From NCBI GenBank assembly GCA_003024785.1, contig PUQB01000121.1:186001-250000 (forward strand): a DNA stretch of 64,000 bases, given 5' to 3'. This DNA is from Selaginella tamariscina. Lineage: Eukaryota > Streptophyta > Lycopodiopsida > Selaginellales > Selaginellaceae. The translations under genes were made by a program, and so were the position numbers. The notes under the pieces were generated by a model. The model ran no database searches, was not told the origin of the DNA, and saw nothing but the letters and a program-made list of their open reading frames with translations. The stretch's first letter is position 1. Each line of letters opens with the position of its first letter. Of the stretch, positions 34,574 to 43,849 are shown piece by piece.

Positions 34574-37500
34574 ATGGAGTCGTCGTCAAATTCTGGGTAA
34601 GAATTAAAAAAAATCTGTTATACTCGGATATGTGCTTGAACTAATCATTTTTGTATTCAGATGTGGAATTGAGGTGACATTAAGACGAGAGCAGGAGAAA
34701 GATGGGCAGGGGGATTCTGGAATCAACTTGGCCATATTTCAAACTAAACGGGAAGCGCATTGGAACAACCATGGTTGCTGTCAAACTAACCTCTGTCACA
34801 TCGCATGGACAAGCAAAACAATGGAAAGTGGGTGTGCTAGTCAAGCATCCGAAAGCATGCTGTGAACCCAGATTGAACGATGCTCGACACATATGCCTTG
34901 TTCCATCCAATGTCACGTTCTCGGATCCAGAGGTCGCCAGTTACAACATTAATTTCGGGTGGTTTTGTCGACTTGTGGATAATGACGTTCACGTGTTCAC
35001 TAATGATGTTGACCTGGAGTTCTTCTTCAACTCAACGAAAGCCCATCTATGGAGGGGATCCATCTGGATGTCTACTTCGAAGATCTTCAGACTCATCGAG
35101 TAGGTGTATTTCAGGAGATATTGCTTCACAATACAGAAAATCACAAGTCCTCTTCACATTGAAGAAGAACACAGCGACATCATAAGGAGATTGAGAGGGT
35201 GGCTTGGTCTCAGGTTCTTTACAGATCACGTTCAATTTGCTTAGAAATTTCGGGAGCTGGAAGAGTGTGCCGAGAACATTAGAACAGCAAATCGGGGATC
35301 ACACATGTTGATTCGGATCGTAGAAGAAAATCATCATCGTTTTGTCAGCTGCACCTGTGGCATCCCATGCTGCAATAAGCCACAAGGAAATGATGTTGGA
35401 TGATAGGATTTAGTGTAGGGTTAAGTATTGCAGCGTCAACCCAAACTTCAATTACAGGCCACTCAACAGGAACGTGTAGCTGAGCTCATGGAGAAGATGA
35501 AGGACGACAATTCTTACACCGTTCCACATAATGCTGTTTTGTGCGCATACTACGAGAGAAACAAAGGCGCTGACAAAGTGTGGATCACAACACCGGAACA
35601 AATGAGGAAGGTTCAGACGGAGAATAGAAAATCAGTCAAGTACTACATCATTAGTGGCCAACACAATAACGGCAGCCCAACGACTTCTCGACGAACACAA
35701 CAAAGGAACGATGGCAACAAAACTTTCCGAGCATACCCGTGAGAAGCTGACGAAAAGATCGGCGTTTTTAGCAAGCCGAATCTCACAATCGAGCAGTACC
35801 ATAAGTTATCGGCGGAATGGGACGCTGCAGACACCAACCACTACAACAGCAAAATATGGGAGAAGTTCAAACACACGCGAGCCGTGTGGGAATCTCTTCA
35901 GCGACCACAAAGAGCTACCGCAGGGAATACACAATCTGCGGACTACCGGGTAAGCAAATTGTTTGGGCGGGATTTATCTCGCCGGTATATTAATCTGTCT
36001 TTTTTCAGAGAGTTGAAGAAATTGTAGCAGTTGATTTTGCCCAGGTGGGCGGGAAGGAAACATCCTTTTTGATGATGTTGATTTCTTGTCCCGAGGATAG
36101 GATCTTTGCCAAATGGTTGGGGATTATGGAATCCTTTGCAAAAGGAACACTGAAGAAGAAGCAGACAAGTGAAGGGAGCCCTCAGAAAGTCTGCAAAGAA
36201 ACCCAGTAAGACGCCGAAGGCTAAGTCTGTTCAATCTATAAAGGATGTAGACAACGATTTCAAGCTCACATGGTTGAAGCCTTTAAATGGAACAACGATG
36301 GAGGAGATGGAAGTCTTGGCTGATTTGGTGATTGATGGCAAATTACAATTAACAACAGCAGCCCACCTCTCCTTTTCATCTCAAGGCAATGGAGTTGAAG
36401 ACGGTCAGGCACTTCAAGGAGTGGTTGGGAATACACTGCCACAAACTGGGTTGGACCTTGGCTTCAACATACGAAGAGGTCAGCAAATATTTGCATGTGA
36501 CAAACGATGATATGCTTGTCGAATGGGTGAATCAATCGGAAGATCTGGGCAAGAATCTATTGCACGCCAACGCCAAAAGGAGAACATTGCGATGACGCCT
36601 TCTCTTATGGCAGTCCTTCAGCAGCGGAGAACCGAGTTGAACCTTATAAAGGAGGATGCTACGAATCACGACAAGCCCTACAGATGTTTGTTGTTGATTC
36701 GGAGACTTTATGGGGTACCATCACTGCTTGTAGGAAACCGTTTCAATTGTTCGTGATGGATCGGCGGGTGTCAAAAAATCCTTCGACAGACAGGACTAGA
36801 GGATTTGGTGGAGAAACTTAGCCGTGCAAGCATGTACAAAGAAGGTATTTATTATTGAATTCATACTTGCACTCTTGACTGATATCTACGTTTTCAGGTA
36901 TTTATTTCTTGATTCTTGCTCATGTCACCGATACCTTTGCCTTCTCCTTTGCCAAGAGGAATAAACATCGTTGGACAGGATTTTATATGAATGATGCTGA
37001 TCCGAAGTGCATTGATTCGGTTGTTCACTTGGTTGTTAGGAATGCGCCAAACAATTTCAAACTTCCAAATGACTGGCCAGGCATCTGTTTGCACTCCAAC
37101 GGCCCTGAACCTCCATCCGATACACCGATAGCTGAGAGTGACGTATTCGGCAATGTACGTTATCCAAACATTACAAGTCAAGCGGCACGGAGCATCGTCA
37201 ACTTGATCAGGGGTCCTCACAGTGATGCGTGGGTTTTTGACTACTGCACTAGGGGGTCCGTCTTGAAGGAGTGTTACCTTCGGCATACATGTGTGTTTGC
37301 CGTTGAAAAGGATAAGACCATGGTTGAGGACCTGAACAAGTGGATAGATAGGTTCTCAACTGACTACCCCAACGAATCCATAAAGGAGTATTTGAGAAAG
37401 TTCCCTCCAGATAAGTGCGATAGCTCTGAAGACGAATCTGGTTCAATGTCGGAGTCTGAGACGAACTTCAATCAGATATTAGACCGGAAGTTATCTCGAG

Positions 37501-37643
37501 GAGTACAGAACATTCACACTCCATTACCCATGGAAACATCAATAGAAGATACAGAAGATCTTGAACCATCTCACAAGCGGCTTAGACCTTCTTCGCCTCA
37601 CTCAGAAGGTAATAGCGAAGAAGAATTGTTAATGAGTTCTTAG
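34574..37643 (+). pseudogene. Copy B: spliced gene with ParB-like and methyltransferase-like parts
   Basis: I propose the start ATG at 34,574 (MESSSNSG). GT-AG introns at 34,597-34,660, 35,950-36,008 and 36,845-36,897 each rejoin the frame. N-terminal part: unknown, with KHPKACCEPRLNDARHICLV and FGWFCRLVDNDVHVFTNDVD. Middle (35.4-35.75 kb): NP-x-FNYRPLNQERVAELMEKM, then SVKYYIISGQH and, after a frame change, TAAQRLLDEHNKG, the layout of a ParB/sulfiredoxin-like N-terminal domain (box II G-x-H). C-terminal part (36.9-37.64 kb): WVFDYCTRGSVLKECYL followed by VFAVEKDK, like motifs I and II of a class I DNA methyltransferase, then an acidic Ser-rich tail to the stop at 37,641. At least three frame changes are present, so this copy is dead. 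The methyltransferase call is tentative: no clear DPPY-type motif was found. Confidence 0.6.
35966..35983. repeat. Single palindrome unit inside an intron of the cargo gene
   Basis: A near-perfect unit (ggcgggatttatctcgcc) lies alone within the 59-bp intron 35,950-36,008, far from the arrays. Copy C keeps it at 45,349-45,366 and copy A has a worn version near 15,783. Confidence 0.8.
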
Positions 37644-37910
37644 AGTGAGAATAGTTGTAAATGAGTGTAACATAAGGCATTTTTGTATATTTCGTTTATA
37701 TTTGTACAGAAAATAAATTCTCAAGGATTAATGAAGCTTTTAGTTCAAACATGGGTCACACATTAACAAGGTAAATAATATACCTTGATAATTTTAAGGT
37801 CAGCTAATTATCATTTTGCAGATGTAATGAAACAATTGAGAACATGGATTTTCAGCATTGCATGAGGTAAGAGAGGGGTTTGGCGACAATTTCTTGTGCC
37901 ACATGTCAGA

Positions 37911-39072
37911 ATGACAGAGTTCATGCAGGAAATGGATAATAATGCAGCTCAAAACATCGTTACCATGGGGGCCACTTCAGTTTTTTCATCATCATTTTTA
38001 TTGGCTTCAGTTCCGAAATCAATTTCTTCAGCGCATGCAATATCTGAATCTTGTAAGGATGATGTACAATTAAATGATGAAGGGATAGGCAACGAGATAG
38101 TGGCAACGGATAAATGTGAAAGGGAGCAAACAAGTGATTTGCAAAGTATTCAAGAGGCAACGCTATCCATGTTACTCATGGCCATATTGTGTTGTTGGAT
38201 GTCAATGGTGTTCTGCTTCATCGACAAAGGCCCGAGGATAGAAAAAAGAAATCAAACAAGGAGATTTCATTCCTTGTCATGGTAAATTTCGATATGATAT
38301 TATTTTTTCCAGGGTTGGATCGTCTCTTTCAAAAGCTTAAGGAGATGGGTGCGCTTGTGGGGATTTGGTCATGCATGCAGATTCATAACTTAACACCGCT
38401 GTTGAATTTGCTTAAGAAACATTGTAGTGTTGCAGAAGAGGTGATTCGTAAAGATTGGATTTTTGACCAGAATATGTTATAAACCTCTCGAATTTCACAA
38501 TATAAAAAGGAAAGCAAGCCATACTTCTTCAAGAATGAAAGAATAATTGGGACTCATGGGGAGATCAGTCGCTTAAGGATAATGAAGAATGCACATATGT
38601 TAGTGTAGACGACTCTCCTCAGAAGGCTATGCTCAACCAAAACATTGCTTGTATTCATCCAATCACTTTCGATCCATATTCTGATACGATATCATGGATG
38701 AGCTAGTGAACTACTTGGATACGTGCCTCAGAAAGAAGAATCTCGAAAATTTTTGTGAGCAGTATCCACCGTATCATACATTTCCTGAAGCTTTTCTTTC
38801 TCGTGATTTGAATTTTATAAAATGAAGGATAGCAACCGGGTTTATAATATTATTCTTAAGGAACGTCAGTTTTTAGATGAGCCTTTATGCAGACCTTCTC
38901 TTATCACATCTTATGTATTAACAAGGATGGCAACTCCCAATTGCATTCGTGAGAGTGTTAGTGGTGGCAACAACATCAAGATATTGACCAAAATGATTTG
39001 ATTAATCCGGAGAGTGATGATTTAGACAAAATGAGAAGATTTCTCTGTATGATAGGAAGAAAGTATTTATAA
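37911..39072 (+). pseudogene. Copy B: FCP1/NIF-type HAD phosphatase-like cargo gene
   Basis: The start ATG at 37,911 (MTEFMQEMDNN) directly follows a possible 3' splice site. The N-terminal 85 residues are Ser/Glu-rich and low in structure. Next comes VTHGHIVLLDVNGVLLHRQ, the HAD motif I with DxN in place of DxD, as also seen in plant FCP1-like proteins. LDRLFQKLKEMGALVGIWSC is motif II of the FCP1 homology domain. VDDSPQKAMLNQN is the DDS motif, and the end is LENFCEQYPPYHTFPEAF and DDLDKMRRFLCMIGRKYL. FCP1 relatives remove phosphate from the RNA polymerase II C-terminal domain. Several frame changes (near 38.17, 38.47 and 38.69 kb among others) break this copy. No stop-to-stop frame spans the domain. 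Known family, unexpected place: inside a transposon. Confidence 0.7.
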
Positions 39073-39332
39073 AAAATTAACATGTTGATAAGAAAATGAT
39101 TTCATTTGTAATTATGTTTGATAGTATTTCTTATTATTGTAAACTATTTTTAGAATAATATGAATATTCTAAGATATTTTAGGAATATTCCTTACTAAGT
39201 AAGGTTATTGAAGGATTAATTAATTAATTAATTAATATTTAAGGCTTAATTACATATTAATTAAATGATTAATTAATAATTAAAACTTAAGTATTAATTA
39301 GTAATTTATTTTATATTCCCATTTTCACGTAT
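39073..39332. other. Copy B: right subterminal AT-rich region
   Basis: No gene. GAATATTC-type words (39,165-39,200) are followed by 'taattaattaatt' tracts. It matches 42.17-42.42 kb of copy C inverted and 39.58-40.00 kb of copy A. Confidence 0.6.
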
Positions 39333-39355
39333 CATGCCACTTTAGTTACAAAGTG
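39333..39355 (-). repeat. Copy B right terminal inverted repeat
   Basis: On the minus strand it reads CACTTTGTAACTAAAGTGGC, the partner of 26,234-26,256. The shared core is TTGTAACTAAA. Confidence 0.85.
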
Positions 39356-40025
39356 CATATATGCACTCATGGTCTTATTAAAGATTACGTATTAACAAGG
39401 ATAACAACTCCTAACTGCATTCTTAAGAGTGTTAAGTAATGGTAACAGTATAAAGATATTGACCAGAATAATTTCATCAATATAGAGGGTAATGACTTAG
39501 ACAAAATGAAAAGATTTCTCTATATGGTTAAGGAGAAACTAATTACAAATAAATTTACAAGTTGATAAGGAAATAATTTCATTTGTAATTATGTTTGATT
39601 ATGTCTGATAATAGTTTTTAATTATTGTAAAATATTTCCACATTGAAGAATAACATGAATATTCTAAGATATTTTAAGAATATAATATAAAATATAATAA
39701 TTGTTTTATCATATAAATATTCTTTATATGTATTTCAGGTTGTAATTTTTATTAAGTATATATTGACATAAAGATTATATTTTTATTCATTTCTTTGTTG
39801 CATATTAATTTAAAAAGAATAAAGATATATTTTCTAGTGATGATAAAATTAATTTTATTAACACTAGGTAAGGTTAATTAAGAATTAATTTATTAATTAA
39901 TTAATAATTAGGACTTAAATATATATTTATTAATAATTAATTAATAATAAGAACTTAAGTATTAATTAGTAATTTATTTTATATTCTCATTTTCATGTAT
40001 CATACCCATTTTTAGTTACAACGTA
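39356..40025 (+). pseudogene. Copy A: 3' end of the phosphatase-like gene and right terminus
   Basis: Copy A resumes after copy B. 'cgtattaacaaggataacaa' and 'agacaaaatgaaaagatttc' match 38.92 and 39.03 kb of copy B, that is, the phosphatase-like C-terminus (DLDKMKRFLYMV). AT-rich sequence follows, then the terminal repeat at 40,003-40,025 (minus strand TACGTTGTAACTAAAAATGG). Confidence 0.75.
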
Positions 40026-40379
40026 CATGTATACAAAAATGTTGAGTACGTCCAACAGATGATGTGGTTCTGTCCAAGAGGAATAGATTGTTTAAAGCGA
40101 CCATATGATCATAATCTACAAGATCGAATTCCACATGTCCTAGATATATGGCTAGTACAAATAGGTACAAACTTGACTTCTTGTGACGTGTAGACACCAT
40201 GGGGAGTGCACTTAGTGTAAACTATTTTTCTAGGGTACATGCACTCAAGGGGTTAAAAAACCTTGGTGAGATACTTGTACATATATGCTATTGGGTAGGA
40301 TTTGTGTGTAAGATATTAAGTTACTGTGGATCTTAGAGCAGGGGATCTACTGTTAGGGTGGGGCTAGACCGCATGGCTA
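40026..40379 (+). other. Flank right of copy A, no gene recognised
   Basis: One short plus-strand frame fragment reads YVQQMMWFCPRGIDCLKRPY, then DHNLQDRIPHVLDIWLVQ (40,044-40,170). I do not recognise it. It could belong to the transposase-like gene that follows or be unrelated decayed coding sequence. Confidence 0.35.
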
Positions 40380-40762
40380 CAAAAGATATTGTGGTTTTCC
40401 TATAGGAGAATGGGAGCCAAAAGAAGATTCAAATGCTCAAGGTATTACCCACATTAACATTTAAGGAGTTATAGAAGGAAATAGAAGATGATTTGGAGGA
40501 CATTCTTCCAAAGAAATGGGTGTTTATAAATGTAGCTAAATGCATAGAAATTGAAACAAACAAGAGGTAAAATGGGAATTTACAGGGAAAGATGTTTGTA
40601 TCAAAGCTATTTTGAGAAACTTGAGAAGCCAAGTGATGATGTAAACCCAATAGAATGAAAATGAACATCACAATGAAATTGAGCCCATTGTTGAGGTATT
40701 TTTACATAAAATAATTTGAATTTTTAATAATTTATTTTTTCTTTTCTTAGGTTGAGCATATT
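40380..40762 (+). pseudogene. 5' part of a transposase-like gene, interrupted by the gypsy insertion
   Basis: A coding-like piece reads EIEDDLEDILPKKWVFINVA (40,468 on), then NEHHNEIEPIVE, followed by an intron of about 55 bp (GT at 40,696, AG ending 40,750). The next exon opens VEHI, where the gypsy element sits; its ATATT target duplication lies in this exon. After the element the same frame goes on as ENSWPRMWSKNVGVLG (60.62 kb). Some stops are present upstream, so it was probably already decayed or has decayed since. Family not named. Confidence 0.5.
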
Positions 40763-41427
40763 TGTCACGACCCGATACAGGATACAGGATTTCGAATACA
40801 AGATACGGGTTACAGGATATTCCTACATGATATTCCTACAGGATATGCCTACAGGATATGCTTAGAGGATAAGGGACATGTGGACTCAGCTTAGCCTCTG
40901 CATGCATACAGCCACTTTTAGATGCATACAACCACTTTTAGCACTCATGCCTAGATTAGCTCTTGGAGTTGTGAACATAAAAGCTCCGACCTAATTGTTG
41001 TACAATCAGTTAATATCAACACCAGTCTTACTACAATCAATCTTGTCTTGTCTTGTTCTTGTCTTGCTCCTTGCTTCTTGTTCTCTCCTTGTCTCGCTCC
41101 TGGATCCTGTCCTGCTCCTGTCTCGCTCCTGGATCCTGTCCTGCTCCTGTTTTATTCCTAGATCCTGTCCTGCTCCTGTCTTGCTCCCAGATCCTGTCCT
41201 GCTCATGTCTTGCTCTCAGATCCTGTCCTGTTCCTGTCTTGTTTCTGGATCCTATCCTACGCCTTCCTGTCTTGCTCCTGGATCCTATCCTATTCCTGTC
41301 TTGCTCCTGCACCTGGTTTTGCTCCTGAGTTCCTAGTTCCTATCCTGCTCTTTGTCCTGCTCCTGAGTCAAGCCTTCTTGTTCTTGGAATCCTGCTCTCT
41401 TCCTAGTTCCTAAATCGTGGCTTGACA
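40763..41427 (+). repeat. 5' LTR of the gypsy fossil
   Basis: Begins tgtcacgacccgatacagg and ends cttgaca. The second half (41,040-41,350) is a tandem repeat of about 29 bp built from 'cctgtcttgctcctggatcc' words, which explains the low-complexity frames there. It is about 58 bp longer than the 3' LTR, mostly through repeat number. Confidence 0.9.
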
Positions 41428-41516
41428 GTTTGATAGTAACTCCTTTCATAGCTCTCCTAGCTACTTTTTTTTCTTGATTCTTTTCCTTCGTTTTCCTCCT
41501 TTTACATTCATAGATC

Positions 41517-42148
41517 ATGGCTGATTTTGAGCACTTTCAACGCGAGCACCAAATGTTGCTCATGAGCTGGCCACTTTGCGCCAAGTGGTCACCGATTTGC
41601 AAGGTTCCACCAACGCGGCGCATGCAGCTGCTAATGCATCCTCCAAGGCTGCTGCACAGGCTCTCTCTCAGGCATCGGTGGTTCACTCTTCATTGAACTT
41701 TTCTTCGGAGCCAAAGATCAGCATGCCAGAAAAGTTCAGTGACAATCGTGCCAATTTCCAAGGTTTCTTGAATCAGATCCGGCTCTTGATCCACATGTAA
41801 CCACGCCGCTACTCGACTGATGCACAAAAGGTTGGTCTTTTGGCATCCTTACTAAGTGGATCTCCATGGGCTTGGGTTGCCCCCTTGCTGGAGCATGATG
41901 ACCCATTAATGGAAGACTTTGAAGGTTTCATGGCTGCCTTTGGAGATCTTGATAAGTACCGTTTCGCATGCACGAAGTTACGAAAGCTCACTCAAGGATC
42001 CCGACCAGCTTCTGTGTATGCATCCGAATTTCAGCAACTTTGCACGAACATTCCATGGGACGAGACTGCATTGATCGAACTTCCGTTTTGGGTTGAGGAA
42101 TGACGTGAGGACCTTCTTCTTACATTATCGAATGCCCAAACATTAATG
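41517..42148 (+). mobile_element. Gypsy fossil: gag, N-terminal part
   Basis: It starts about 90 bp after the LTR. Wording such as PEKFSDNRANFQGFLNQIRL and LLEHDDPLMEDFEGFMAAFG is typical of chromovirus gag. Copy C is inserted at its downstream edge; gag wording resumes at 55.75 kb. Confidence 0.8.
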
Positions 42149-42171
42149 CACGTTGTAACTAAAGTGGGCAT
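42149..42171 (+). repeat. Copy C left terminal inverted repeat
   Basis: CACGTTGTAACTAAAGTGGG continuing to GCAT. It corresponds to the cargo-side end of copy B (39,333-39,355 inverted). Confidence 0.87.
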
Positions 42172-42434
42172 GATATGTAAAAATGGGAATATAAAATAAA
42201 TTACTAATTAATACTTAAGTTTAATTATTAATTAATTATTTAATTAATATGTAATTAAGCCTTAAATGTTAATTAATTAATAAATTAATCCTTCAATAAC
42301 CTTACTTAGTAAGGAATATTCCTAAAATATTTTAGAATATTATCATATTATTCTAAACATAGTTTACAATAATTAAAAATACTATCAAACATAATTACAA
42401 ATGAAATCATTTTCTTATCAACAAGTTAATTTTT

Positions 42435-43591
42435 TTATACATACTTTCTTCCTATCATACAGAGAAATCTTCTCATTTTGTCTAAATCATCACTCTTCGG
42501 ATTAATCGAATCATTTTGGTCAATATCTTGATGTTATTGCCACCACCTAACACTCTCATGAATGTAATTGGGAGTTGCCATCCTTGTTAATACATAAATA
42601 TGATAAGAGAAGGTCTGCATAAAGACTCATCTAAAAACTAACGTTCCTTAAGAATAATATTATAAAGCGCCTGGTTGTTATCCTTCATTTTATAAAATTC
42701 AAAATCACGAGAAAGAAAAAGCTTTAGGAAATGTTTGATACGGTGGATACTGCTCACAAAATTTTCGAGGCACGTATCCAAATAGTTCACTAGCTCATTC
42801 ATGATATCAGTATCAGAATATGGGTCGAAAGTGATTGAATGAATACAAGCAATGTTTTGGTTGAGCATAGCCTTCTAAGGAGAGTCGTGTACCACTAACA
42901 TCTATGCGTTCTTCATTATCCTTAAGCGACTGATCTCCCCATGAGTCCCAATTATTCTTTCATTCTTGAAGAAGTATGGCTTGCTTTCTTTATTTATATT
43001 GTAAAATTTGAGAGGTTTATAACATATTCGTTGATCAAAAATCCAATCTTATGAATCACCTCTTTTGCAACACTACAATGTTTTCTTAAGCAAATTCAAC
43101 AACAGTGTTAAGTTGTGAATATGCATGCATGACCAAATCCTCATAAGCGCACCCATCTCCTTAAGCTTTTGAAAGAGACGATCCACCTGGACAAAAAATA
43201 ATATCATATCGAAATTTACTATGACAAGGAATGAAATCTCCTTATTTGATTTCTTTTTTCCTATCCTCAGGCCTTTGTCGATGAAGCAGAACACCATTGA
43301 CATCCAACAACACAATATGGCCATGAGTAACATGGGATAGCGTTGCCTCTTGAATACTTTGCAACTCACTTGTTTGCTCCCTTTCACATTTATCTGTTGA
43401 CACTATCTTGTTGCCTATCCCTTTATCATTTAATTGTACATCATCCTTACAAGATTCAGATATTGCACGCGCTGAAGAAATTGATTTCGGAACTGAAGCC
43501 AATAGAAAATGATGAAAAAAACTGAAGTGGTTCCCATGGTAACGATGTTTTGAGCTGCATTATTATCCATTTCCTACATGAACTCTGTCAT
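42435..43591 (-). pseudogene. Copy C: FCP1/NIF-type HAD phosphatase-like cargo gene
   Basis: Minus-strand start at 43,591-43,589 (MTEF). A long clean stretch reads SVPKSISSARAISESCKDDV and onward to EATLSHVTHGHIVLLDVNG and VLLHRQRPEDRKK, so in this copy the HAD motif I follows the N-terminal tail in one frame. Then come DRLFQKLKEMG and IWSCMHIHNLT, a worn version of the DDSP region, and near the end DIMNELVNYLDTCLENFVSS, where a small part present in copy B (RKKN) is lost. Stop at 42,435-42,437. Frame changes occur in the C-terminal half. Function as inferred for copy B: possible CTD-type phosphatase. Confidence 0.7.
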
Positions 43592-43849
43592 TCTGACATG
43601 TGGCACAAGAAATTTTAGCCAAACCCCTCTCTTACCTCATGGCAATGCTGAAAATCCATGTTCTCAATCGTTTCATTACATCTGCAAAATGATAGTTAGC
43701 TAACCTTAAAATTATCAAGATATATTATTTACCTTGTTAATGTGTGAATAAAAGCTTCATTAATTCTTGAGAATTTATTTTCTATACAAATATAAACGAA
43801 ATATACAAAAATGCCTTATATATACACTCATTTACAACTATTCACCATT

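Larger units (their letters stand above)
26234..39355. mobile_element. Large DNA transposon copy B, complete from end to end, inserted in copy A
   Basis: Both ends carry the terminal repeat CAMGTTGTAACTAAARTGGG (26,234-26,256 and, inverted, 39,333-39,355). Flanks are TATATATG (26,226-26,233) and CATATATG (39,356-39,363), a near-perfect 8-bp target duplication, and the copy A sequence resumes directly after it. Inside: transposase gene remnant on the minus strand, palindrome array, AT-rich spacer, microsatellites, second array, 87-bp hairpin, then two cargo genes on the plus strand. Compared with copy C it lacks about 1.27 kb of the transposase gene, so it could not have moved unaided in its present form. 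Plain DNA transposon; no capsid or polymerase gene seen. Confidence 0.88.
8471..40025. mobile_element. Large DNA transposon copy A (oldest, left end lost, carries nested inserts)
   Basis: Its parts are, in order: transposase 5' remnant (8.6-9.15 kb), palindrome array (9.27-9.47 kb), AT-rich spacer, CA/TG microsatellites, a second palindrome array in two blocks (12.8-14.2 kb), the cargo gene block (14.37-15.99 and 23.4-26.2 kb) and the right end (39,356-40,025). This order matches copies B and C. An LTR element (15,996-23,400) and copy B (26,234-39,355) interrupt it; the sequence on either side of each insert continues along copy B's own coordinates. The right terminal repeat is at 40,003-40,025. 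Most of the transposase and the left terminus are gone. It is much more diverged than B is from C. Confidence 0.82.

Noticed and set aside
36894-37286. 130-codon minus-strand frame in copy B
   Set aside because: Shadow of the methyltransferase-like exon, which has the conserved protein wording in all copies.
26234-39355. Polinton/Maverick or other capsid-bearing element
   Set aside because: Large size and terminal repeats suggested it, but no DNA polymerase B, packaging ATPase, protease or capsid wording was seen; the terminal repeats are short.
40995-41413. Leu/Ser/Cys-rich frames and their opposite-strand shadows in the gypsy LTRs (also 60,265-60,654)
   Set aside because: Translations of the 29-bp LTR tandem repeat.
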